64,000 nt of DNA, taken from the NCBI GenBank assembly GCA_036504075.1, contig DASXVX010000078.1, positions 55,060 through 119,059 on the forward strand, in the 5' to 3' direction. Origin of the DNA: DASXVX01 sp036504075 (GTDB lineage: Bacteria > Bacillota > Sulfobacillia > Symbiobacteriales > Symbiobacteriaceae). The notes under the pieces were generated by a model. That model did not search any database and had not been told where the DNA came from. It saw only the letters and a program-made list of their open reading frames with translations. The number at the start of each line of letters is the position of its first letter. The stretch's first letter is position 1. Both the position numbers and the translations under genes were made by a program. Shown here piece after piece: positions 17,016 to 23,728 of the stretch.

Positions 17016-19688
17016 GTGAAAAGATTGCACGTCCTCATTCTTGTCTTCAGTCTCCTGCTCACGCTGGTGATGTTCCCGTCATCGGCCGTGGCCACCGCGC
17101 AGCCGGCCAGTTGTGCGGCCATCAAGGCCGCGAATCCCGGCGCCGGAGACGGCGATTATGCCATCTATGCCAACGGTAAAGTGCTAAACGTCTATTGCTA
17201 CGACATGGGCGGCACACCAAGGGAGTACCTGTCCCTGCCCAAGAACGGCGGCGACTATAACAAGTCAGCCTTCTTGAGCTACCACGGCACCATCACCACC
17301 TGGTACACCAAACTCCGCATCGATCCTGCCATGCTAACCGTAGATACGGAAGATCACACCTTCGCTACGGTGCAGAAGACCCCCGGGACCATTATCTCTT
17401 CCTGGTGGCCCGACGGTTACATGGAATTTGGCAATGGCTCCGGCTGTGACGGACGCGTTGCCAGCGGCAACATCGACCTGACCAGCACGCCCTTCGCCAT
17501 TGTGCGCACATCCATGACGATGGGCGGGGGCTGGTTCGGGATCGACTGGAGCAGCAACGACCAGGTTGCCCGCCCGTGGGGCGGCGGCTGGTGTGGCTAT
17601 GCCCACCCGGCGGCGCGTTACCTGCAGCTCGCGTGGCTCGGCCCCACACTGACCGCCTCCGCCCCCGCTGCCAACGGCAACGGCTGGCACAACAGCGACG
17701 TGACTGTCACCTATAGCGCCGCCGCCGGCCCGGTCTGGGCACTCGCCTCCGTTACGCCGAACCAGACCATCTCCACCGAAGGGGCGAATCAGTCCGCCAC
17801 CGGCACCGCTGCCGACACGGCGGGCAACACGGTCTTCACCACCGTGAGCGGCATCAACATCGATAAGATACCGCCCAACATCGGCGGAGCGCCCGACTGT
17901 GGGGCCAGCAAGTACGGCTGGTTCCAGGGGGTCACTATCAACTTCACCTGCGCCGACTCCCTCTCCGGCATCGCCGACTGCACCGCCCCCGTCACGCTGG
18001 GTGACGGCGCCAACCAGAGCGTGACCGGCACCGCCGTCGACAAGGCGGGGAACACCGCCGGCACGACCTTGAGCAACATCAACGTCGATACCGCTCCGCC
18101 TACCATCAGCTACAGCGTCAGCCCGCCCAACGCGAACGGCTGGTACAAAGCGCCTGTGACCGTCAGCTTCACGTGCGGTGACGCACTGTCCGGCATCGAC
18201 TCATGCCCGGCGCCTGTCACCCTCACGGAGGCGGCCAAGAGCGCCACGGCCGTGGCGACGGACAAGGCGGGCAACAGCACCAGCGTGACGGTCTCCCTGC
18301 AGGTTGACCAGACCGCCCCGACCATCAGCGGTGCGGCCGATCGGGGTGCCAGCCAGTACGGCTGGTTCCAGGGCGTCACCGTCAACTTCACGTGCGCCGA
18401 CACCCTTTCCGGCATCGCCGACTGCACGGCGCCCGTCACGCTGGGCGACGGGGCCGGCCAGAGCGTGACCGGCACCGCCGTCGACAAGGCCGGCAACACG
18501 GCTGGCACCACGCTGAACAACATCAACGTCGATACGGTTGCGCCAACCATCAGCGGTGCCGCCACCACCCCGGCCAACGGCTTCGGCTGGTACAAGGGTG
18601 ACGTCACCATCCACTGGACGGTGGGCGACGCCCTCGCCGGCGTCGATCCCGGTACCGTCCCCGCCGACAGCGTGATCACGGGCGAGGGCGCCAGCCTGAG
18701 TGCCAACGCTTCCGTCAGCGATAAGGCGGGCAACAGCGCCGGCGCCACGGTCAGCGGCATCAAGATCGACCGGACCAACCCGGTGATTACCGCCACCCGC
18801 ACCCCCGCCAATGGCTTCGGCTGGAACAAGGGTGCCGTCACCATCACGTTCACCTGCAGCGACGCCCTCTCCGGCGTCACCGCCTGCTCCGCTCCCGTCA
18901 CCCTCAGCCTGGAGGGCGCCGGCCAGAGCGTCACCGGCACGGCGGTGGACAAGGCCGGCAACAGCGCCAGCATCACCGTCAGCGCGGTGAACATCGACCA
19001 TACGGCCCCGTTGATCGCCGCCGCCCGCACTCCGGCCAACAGCTACGGCTGGAACAACGCCGACGTCACGGTCAGCTTCGACTGCAGCGACGCCCTCGCC
19101 GGCATCGCCGCCTGCTCCGCTCCCGTCACCCTGAGCGGTGAGGGCGCCGGCCAGAGCGTCACCGGCACGGCGGTGGACAAGGCCGACAACAGCGCCGGCG
19201 TCACGGTCAGCGGTATCAACATCGACAAGACGAAGCCGGTGGTCACTTACAGCGGCAACGCCGGCAGCTACACTGTGGACCAGGGGGTCAGTATCACCTG
19301 CTCCAGCAGCGATAGCCTTTCCGGCGTGGCCGGCGACACCTGCGCCGATATCGTCGGCCCGGCCTGGAGCTTCGACATCGGCCAGAACAGCTACTCGGCC
19401 ACGGCGACGGACAAGGCGGGCAACGTGGGCAGCGGTGGGACGGGCTTCACCGTCAGCACCACCTACGACAGCCTCTGCGCCCTCGGCCGCCAGTTCTCCA
19501 CCAGCGCCGACGTCGCTCAGGGTCTCTGCGACAAGCTCGCTGCGGCCAAGGCCTCCGATGCAAAGGGCAACGCCAACTCCAAGGCGGGCCAAATCAAGGC
19601 TTACCTCAACCTGGTGGAGGCGCAGACCAACAAGGCCCTGACCAAGCTGCAGGCGGCCATCCTCACCCGGTTGGTCAAGCTCCTGTAA
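17016..19688 (+). CDS. Secreted GON-domain protein with eight Ig-like repeats
   Basis: This 890-residue protein has a clear signal peptide (MKRLHVLILVFSLLLTLVMFP..., cut probably after AVATA). Residues about 33-210 match the GON-domain pattern (CAAIKAANPGAGDGDYAIY, GGTPREYLSL, TKLRIDPAMLTVDTEDHTFAT, a WCGYAHPAARYLQL end). About eight repeats of roughly 75 residues follow, each with GW...VTV.FTC, a second Cys, GQSVTGTAVDKAGN and an INVD...P linker. A C-terminal helical segment ends it (DSLCALGRQF... ILTRLVKLL). No sortase or anchor signal is seen. GTG start, behind GAAGGGGGT. The likely role is surface binding to polysaccharide or protein; the substrate is unknown. Confidence 0.85.
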   Translation: MKRLHVLILVFSLLLTLVMFPSSAVATAQPASCAAIKAANPGAGDGDYAIYANGKVLNVYCYDMGGTPREYLSLPKNGGDYNKSAFLSYHGTITTWYTKLRIDPAMLTVDTEDHTFATVQKTPGTIISSWWPDGYMEFGNGSGCDGRVASGNIDLTSTPFAIVRTSMTMGGGWFGIDWSSNDQVARPWGGGWCGYAHPAARYLQLAWLGPTLTASAPAANGNGWHNSDVTVTYSAAAGPVWALASVTPNQTISTEGANQSATGTAADTAGNTVFTTVSGINIDKIPPNIGGAPDCGASKYGWFQGVTINFTCADSLSGIADCTAPVTLGDGANQSVTGTAVDKAGNTAGTTLSNINVDTAPPTISYSVSPPNANGWYKAPVTVSFTCGDALSGIDSCPAPVTLTEAAKSATAVATDKAGNSTSVTVSLQVDQTAPTISGAADRGASQYGWFQGVTVNFTCADTLSGIADCTAPVTLGDGAGQSVTGTAVDKAGNTAGTTLNNINVDTVAPTISGAATTPANGFGWYKGDVTIHWTVGDALAGVDPGTVPADSVITGEGASLSANASVSDKAGNSAGATVSGIKIDRTNPVITATRTPANGFGWNKGAVTITFTCSDALSGVTACSAPVTLSLEGAGQSVTGTAVDKAGNSASITVSAVNIDHTAPLIAAARTPANSYGWNNADVTVSFDCSDALAGIAACSAPVTLSGEGAGQSVTGTAVDKADNSAGVTVSGINIDKTKPVVTYSGNAGSYTVDQGVSITCSSSDSLSGVAGDTCADIVGPAWSFDIGQNSYSATATDKAGNVGSGGTGFTVSTTYDSLCALGRQFSTSADVAQGLCDKLAAAKASDAKGNANSKAGQIKAYLNLVEAQTNKALTKLQAAILTRLVKLL
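17646..19450 (+). repeat. Tandem Ig-like coding repeats
   Basis: About eight coding repeats of roughly 225 bp. The copies at about 17890-18110 and 18340-18545 are nearly identical in sequence, pointing to a recent internal duplication. Confidence 0.8.
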
Positions 19689-19716
19689 GACGGGCTCTAC
19701 CGCCTCTCCTGAATGT

Positions 19717-19747
19717 ACAGAGCCGTGGGCGTTGCCCACGGCTCTGT
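19717..19747. terminator. Long stem-loop between convergent genes
   Basis: A 14-bp perfect stem ACAGAGCCGTGGGC/GCCCACGGCTCTGT with a GTT loop lies between the GON gene and the opposite-strand DMT gene. A T run is lacking on both sides, so terminator function is likely but not certain. Confidence 0.6.
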
Positions 19748-19793
19748 GTATGCCTGGCGGTTCCGCCTACAAAGGCTTAACCCAACTGCCGGG

Positions 19794-20735
19794 CTACCCG
19801 ACCAAGTCATCCCCGACCTCAGCCGCCGCCCGGACTGCTTTCCCGCCGAGCGGCAGTTCGGCCAGCAGCATTCCCCCGAGAATCAGCCCCGCACCCACGT
19901 ATCCCCGTAGGGTGAGCAGGTCGCCCAGGAGCAAGTAGGAGAAAATCGCGCCCCAAACCGGCTCGGCGGCAAAGATCAACGCCGTATGCGTTGGCGTAGT
20001 GTAAGGTTGTAGCACGTTTTGCAGGAAGAAGGCCACTGCGGTGGCGAGCACCCCGCAAATCAGCCACGCCGGGATCACCCAGGCCGGAGCAGAGAGCCAG
20101 AGCACACCCGAAACGCCCGGCCAGATCGTTCCCGCAGTGGCGCAGTGGAGCAGCCAGGAGAAGGCAGCACCAACGCCAATCTGGATGGTCGCCAGTGCCA
20201 CCGGATCATGCGGCCCGGCGTAACGGCTCACGGCCGCGATGTGCAGGGCGAAGGCGATGGCACACAAGAAGACCAGCAAGTCGCCTCTGGTAGGCATGAG
20301 GTCCGCGTTCAGGGAGAGCAGCGCCAGGCCTGCGGTGGCGGTAGCCACGCCCAACCAGGCGCCCGGCGCGGGCTTGCGTTTCAGCCAGATCACCGCCAGC
20401 ACGGGGACCATTACCACGCAGAGTCCGGTGATAAACCCTGCTTTGGAACTGGTGGTCAACGCCAGGCCGAAAGTCTGCAAGGCATAGCCGGCAAAGAGAA
20501 ACGACCCTACCAGGAGGCCTGCACCCCAGGTGGCCGCCCGCGCCTTAACCAGCCGGCGCCAGAAGACTCCCGCCAGCAGTACAAATGCCAGGCTAAACCG
20601 GGCGGCAATGAACCAGTATGTAGGAACGCCGCCGTGTGCCAGGTCCGTGGCGTTTTTAACTACGGGAAATGTCCCGCCCCAAAACGCCGTAACCGCAAGC
20701 AGAATCACGTCTGCCTGCCAGGCTTGAATACGCAA
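19794..20735 (-). CDS. DMT-superfamily (EamA) transporter
   Basis: This is a second EamA-type permease with about ten membrane segments and 313 residues. The first helix reads DVILLAVTAFWGGTFPVVK, and the second repeat ends with THTALIFAAEPVWGAIFSYLLLG. I place the start at a TTG (complement of 20733-20735) because GGAGG lies 10 bases upstream; a longer form to 20834 has no such support and a non-membrane leader. A TGGACC-17-TAGGAT promoter with an extended TG lies upstream on this strand (about 20783-20811). Substrate unknown. Confidence 0.87.
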   Translation of the reverse strand: MRIQAWQADVILLAVTAFWGGTFPVVKNATDLAHGGVPTYWFIAARFSLAFVLLAGVFWRRLVKARAATWGAGLLVGSFLFAGYALQTFGLALTTSSKAGFITGLCVVMVPVLAVIWLKRKPAPGAWLGVATATAGLALLSLNADLMPTRGDLLVFLCAIAFALHIAAVSRYAGPHDPVALATIQIGVGAAFSWLLHCATAGTIWPGVSGVLWLSAPAWVIPAWLICGVLATAVAFFLQNVLQPYTTPTHTALIFAAEPVWGAIFSYLLLGDLLTLRGYVGAGLILGGMLLAELPLGGKAVRAAAEVGDDLVG

Positions 20736-20823
20736 TTGGTTCAGTCCTCCAACGTTCGAAGCGCGCAAAGACACCTGTATGAATCCTAGCAAATGTTTTT
20801 GTGCCGGTCCAGCCATGTCTGTA

Positions 20824-20851
20824 TTGACAGTCAACCCCGCGATGTTATTAT
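20824..20851 (+). promoter_or_regulatory. Strong sigma-A-type promoter of the ATP-grasp gene
   Basis: Perfect TTGACA (20824-20829), 16-bp spacer, TATTAT (20846-20851). It implies a leader of about 125-155 bases before the ligase-like gene. Confidence 0.75.
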
Positions 20852-20981
20852 GAAGGTAACATTGACGGGCTGACTTTTCGGCCTATTCCTCCACCCCTAG
20901 TCTCCCCTGGGAGGAGATGATGTTCGGGCCTATTGACGATTCGACCCGGAGCGCCGTGGAGTCGCTTCTCCGACCGAAATC

Positions 20982-22046
20982 TTGGCGATGAGGGAGTCGC
21001 GATCAGACATCATGGGATTGACCGTTGGGCTCATGTTCAACCTTGGCAAGTATGAACCGCCTGAAGAAGGCGAGCCCCCTGACGCGCACGCAGAACTGGA
21101 CAGTGAGCAAACCATCATGGCCGTCGCCCGTGCGCTTGAATCCGCGGGGCATCGGGTCCTTCTGATCGAAGGGAACGAGCAGTCCTATTTCAAGCTGCAG
21201 CAGTTACGGCCGGATATCGTTTTTAACATTTGCGAAGGTCTGCGGGGTGCCAGTCGCGAATCGCAAATCCCTGCCATGTTGGAGATGCTGGGAATCCCCT
21301 ATACCGGCTCCGGCGTGCTTGCTCTGGCGGTGGCTCTGGACAAAGCCGCTGCCAAGAAGCTGTTCCGTTATCACGGTGTGCCAACGCCCGCCTTTCGGAC
21401 GTTCGAACCGGGCGAATCCATCAGCTGGGAAGGCCTGCGTTTTCCGCTCTTCGTGAAACCGGCGTGTGAGGGTTCCAGCATGGGCATTGCGCCGGCTTCC
21501 AAGGTGGAGAACCCGGCCGAACTGATTGAGCGAGTGCACTACGTGCACGAGCTGTACCGGCAGACGGCCCTGGTGGAAGAGTTCATCGACGGCCGGGAAT
21601 TTACCGTCGGGATGGTAGGCAACGAGAGTCCCGCCGTTTTCCCAGTCATGGAAGTCATCTTCAGCCGTGTGCCGCCCGAACACGGGAACATCTACTCCTA
21701 TCAGTTCAAGCAGGAATGGGACGCTTGGGAATATTACGCCTGCCCGGCCCCGGTAGATGCGGAGTTGGAGGCAGCCCTGAAAGAGACAGCCATCGTCGCC
21801 TTCCGGGCCCTTGGGTGCGTAGATGTCGGCCGGGTTGATATGCGTCTGGGCGCCGACGGTGTGCCTTACGTGCTGGAAATCAACCCATTGCCCGGTCTCT
21901 CTCCCGGGTTCAGCGATCTTTGCCGCCAGGCCGAGCGTGGCGGCTGGTCGTACGACGAGCTGGTTAACGGCATTCTGACCGCTGCACTGGCCCGTTACGA
22001 TGCCGCAGCAGCAATCCAACGCCGGCTGGCGGAAACGGCCGACTGA
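20982..22046 (+). CDS. D-alanine--D-alanine ligase-like ATP-grasp protein
   Basis: ATP-grasp ligases of the Ddl family join D-alanine or other amino acids using ATP. The protein has up to 354 residues. The C-terminal half has the family pattern: FPLFVKPACEGSSMGI for ATP binding, LVEEFIDGREFTVGM, VDMRLGADG and the metal-binding EINPLPGLSPGFSDL. The start is unsure: TTG 20982, ATG 20988 and ATG 21012 are all in frame and none has an ideal ribosome site. It is a lone gene away from mur genes and differs from a typical DdlB (NPLPGLS rather than NTLPGMT), so it may make another peptide-like bond. Confidence 0.82.
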   Translation: MAMRESRSDIMGLTVGLMFNLGKYEPPEEGEPPDAHAELDSEQTIMAVARALESAGHRVLLIEGNEQSYFKLQQLRPDIVFNICEGLRGASRESQIPAMLEMLGIPYTGSGVLALAVALDKAAAKKLFRYHGVPTPAFRTFEPGESISWEGLRFPLFVKPACEGSSMGIAPASKVENPAELIERVHYVHELYRQTALVEEFIDGREFTVGMVGNESPAVFPVMEVIFSRVPPEHGNIYSYQFKQEWDAWEYYACPAPVDAELEAALKETAIVAFRALGCVDVGRVDMRLGADGVPYVLEINPLPGLSPGFSDLCRQAERGGWSYDELVNGILTAALARYDAAAAIQRRLAETAD

Positions 22047-22062
22047 AAAAGCTTCACTCACG

Positions 22063-22100
22063 AACCGGAGCAGGTGCAACTGCTCCGGTTTTCTGTTTTC
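22063..22100 (+). terminator. Rho-independent terminator after ATP-grasp gene
   Basis: Stem AACCGGAGCAG/CTGCTCCGGTT with a 6-base loop and a TTCTGTTTTC tail. Confidence 0.9.
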
Positions 22101-22133
22101 CAGTCACTTTATCATAAATTTTCCAAGTATGTA

Positions 22134-22164
22134 TTGACTGTTTCTTCCAATATGATTATAATCA
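22134..22164 (+). promoter_or_regulatory. marR promoter with palindromic operator on the -10 box
   Basis: TTGACT (22134-22139), 17-bp spacer, TATAAT (22157-22162). The -10 box lies inside the perfect palindrome TGATTATAATCA (22153-22164), a good place for autorepression by the MarR protein encoded next. Confidence 0.8.
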
Positions 22165-22227
22165 ACCTAAAAGATATAGACAGGGGCCTGAAAGCGCCCT
22201 GCAAAATGAATGAAACGGAGTGAGAGT

Positions 22228-22695
22228 GTGGGCGAAGCGGAAATGACCCGGGAGTCCCAGCCGGAGGGAGCCCTGCCCTTAATCCAGCTCATCTCAGGTC
22301 TGGTCGAGAAACGGTGCGACAGATTCCTGACTTCGAAGTACGGCCTGACGATGCCTCAGTTCCAGCTCCTTCAGGCCGCCAAGCGAAGCTACGACGTCAC
22401 CCTGGGTGGTCTCAGCGACCAGTTGGGGTGCAGTCGGGGGAATATCACCGGGATCGTGGACCGGCTTGAGCGGGATGCGTGGCTGATTCGGGAGCGGAGC
22501 GTCGAGGACCGGCGGGTGATCTGGGTGAAGCTGACGGATAAAGGCCAGTCAATCCGGGAGATCGAGCAGGAACTGGCGGTGGAGTTGGCGGACCTGGCGG
22601 CAGTCTGGGAGCCGGGGCAGCAGGAGACATTGGTCGGCATGCTCAGGCGCATGTATCACGAACTGAAAGTCGAACCGGAACAGGCGCTCCGCTAA
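22228..22695 (+). CDS. MarR-family transcriptional regulator
   Basis: This is a winged-helix regulator, likely a dimer that binds a palindrome and releases on a small ligand. The core fits MarR: QFQLLQAAKRSYDVTLGGLSDQLGCSRGNITGIVDRLERDAWLIRERSVEDRRVIWVKLT, with recognition helix GCSRGNITGIVDRL and wing DRR. I prefer GTG 22228 (CGGAGTGAGA upstream; 155 residues) over ATG 22210. The promoter carries a palindrome over its -10 box. No efflux gene is adjacent; the next gene, an acetyltransferase, is about 145 bp away. Confidence 0.9.
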   Translation: MGEAEMTRESQPEGALPLIQLISGLVEKRCDRFLTSKYGLTMPQFQLLQAAKRSYDVTLGGLSDQLGCSRGNITGIVDRLERDAWLIRERSVEDRRVIWVKLTDKGQSIREIEQELAVELADLAAVWEPGQQETLVGMLRRMYHELKVEPEQALR

Positions 22696-22839
22696 CGCGG
22701 GGCGCCTCCCCGCGACCAAAGATTCGCGCAGGAAGGCGCGCCGCTAATTCCCTGGAGGAGGCGGCCCCGGATCGTCGAAAAGCAGTGAGACGACCTCAGG
22801 CACTCAACTCAACAATAGAGGACGGGCAGGACTTATACT

Positions 22840-23415
22840 ATGCCGATCATTCAGAGTGAAAAAGCCAGAGGCCGGGCGATCCCGGCCGGACTGCTGCTTG
22901 GTGAGACCACGGTGATGCGCCCGGTTACTCCAGGGGATCTCCCGCTCCTGCAGGCCTGGGACGAGGACCCGGTGGTCACCGAATTGATGGGCCGCAAATA
23001 CGGGGAGACTAATAGCGCGGATTGGTTCCGGTCGCTGCAGACGGAACGGACTTGCCGGGCCTGGATGATCGAAAACAAGGACGGACGAGTCGTCGGGGAA
23101 CTCGAACTGGCGCATCTCAACTGGCGTAACGGTTCGACTGAAATGCGCATCTGCATTGGTGAGAAGGACTGCTGGAACCAGGGCTACGGTACCGACGCCG
23201 TCCGGACGGCCATGCGCCTGGCGTTCGTGGGCTACGAGTTGCAGGAGGTCTACCTGCGGGTCTTCGCGACCAACACACGGGCCATCAAGGTCTACGAGCG
23301 GGTGGGCTTCCGCAAGACAGCGGTGCTGCCGGCCTCTGAGCGGCGAGAAGACCCCTCGCCCGTGGTGCTTATGAGCCTGACCCGGCAGCGCTGGGGGGCA
23401 CGGGCGGTCTGTTGA
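22840..23415 (+). CDS. GNAT-family N-acetyltransferase (RimJ/RimL type)
   Basis: This 191-residue protein has the GNAT fold with the acetyl-CoA loop in NQGYGTDA and the C-terminal VFATNTRAIKVYERVGFRKTA. The RimJ/RimL/SpeG subgroup is suggested by RPVTPGDLPLLQAWDEDP near the start. It probably acetylates an amine on a small molecule or a protein N-terminus. The ATG at 22840 has a weak AGGAC site. Its TGA stop lies inside the -35 box of the valS promoter. Confidence 0.87.
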   Translation: MPIIQSEKARGRAIPAGLLLGETTVMRPVTPGDLPLLQAWDEDPVVTELMGRKYGETNSADWFRSLQTERTCRAWMIENKDGRVVGELELAHLNWRNGSTEMRICIGEKDCWNQGYGTDAVRTAMRLAFVGYELQEVYLRVFATNTRAIKVYERVGFRKTAVLPASERREDPSPVVLMSLTRQRWGARAVC

Positions 23416-23440
23416 CAAGCGACTGGCAAAAACATATCAT
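23412..23440 (+). promoter_or_regulatory. Sigma-A-type promoter of the valS T-box transcript
   Basis: Perfect TTGACA (23412-23417), 17-bp spacer, TATCAT (23435-23440). The -35 box contains the stop codon of the upstream GNAT gene. Confidence 0.8.
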
Positions 23441-23449
23441 GAGCGTATA

Positions 23450-23712
23450 CAAACCACAGGCGTTGAAGCGGAGGAGTAGCTCCCCGAGCCGCCCAGAGCG
23501 AGGGAACCTCATCGGGTGCAAGGGTTCTCGGGCCGGCAGGAGCGAAGTCGCCGCGAAGCTGTTCTCCTGAACCAACAGTAGGGAGAGCCGGGTCGAGCCC
23601 GTTACAGCGCGAGAGTGTCCCCCATGACAGTGGATGCTGCCGTGCGGGGGAAGTAAGGTGGTACCGCGAGCCCCGGCTCGTCCTTATAGGACGAGACCGG
23701 GGTTTTTCATTT
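23450..23712 (+). ncRNA. T-box leader (tRNA-Val-responsive) of valS
   Basis: A T-box riboswitch senses uncharged tRNA and prevents termination before the synthetase gene. The T-box core AAGGTGGTACCGCG lies at 23655-23668; the base after TGG is T, fitting a tRNA with discriminator A, as tRNA-Val has. The terminator stem (CCCCGG near 23671 with CCGGGG near 23697) ends in TTTTTC. In stem I, GGAGTA (near 23473) faces GAA-GTC-G; GTC at 23547-23549 is my candidate valine specifier codon. The specifier is inferred from position, not from a folded model. Confidence 0.9.
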
Positions 23713-23728
23713 TCGGGAGGTTTTCCAC

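Noticed and set aside
18201..19739. Long minus-strand frame (512 codons) opposite the GON/Ig repeat gene
   Set aside because: It is a high-GC shadow of the repeats; the plus-strand product has a signal peptide and clear domains.
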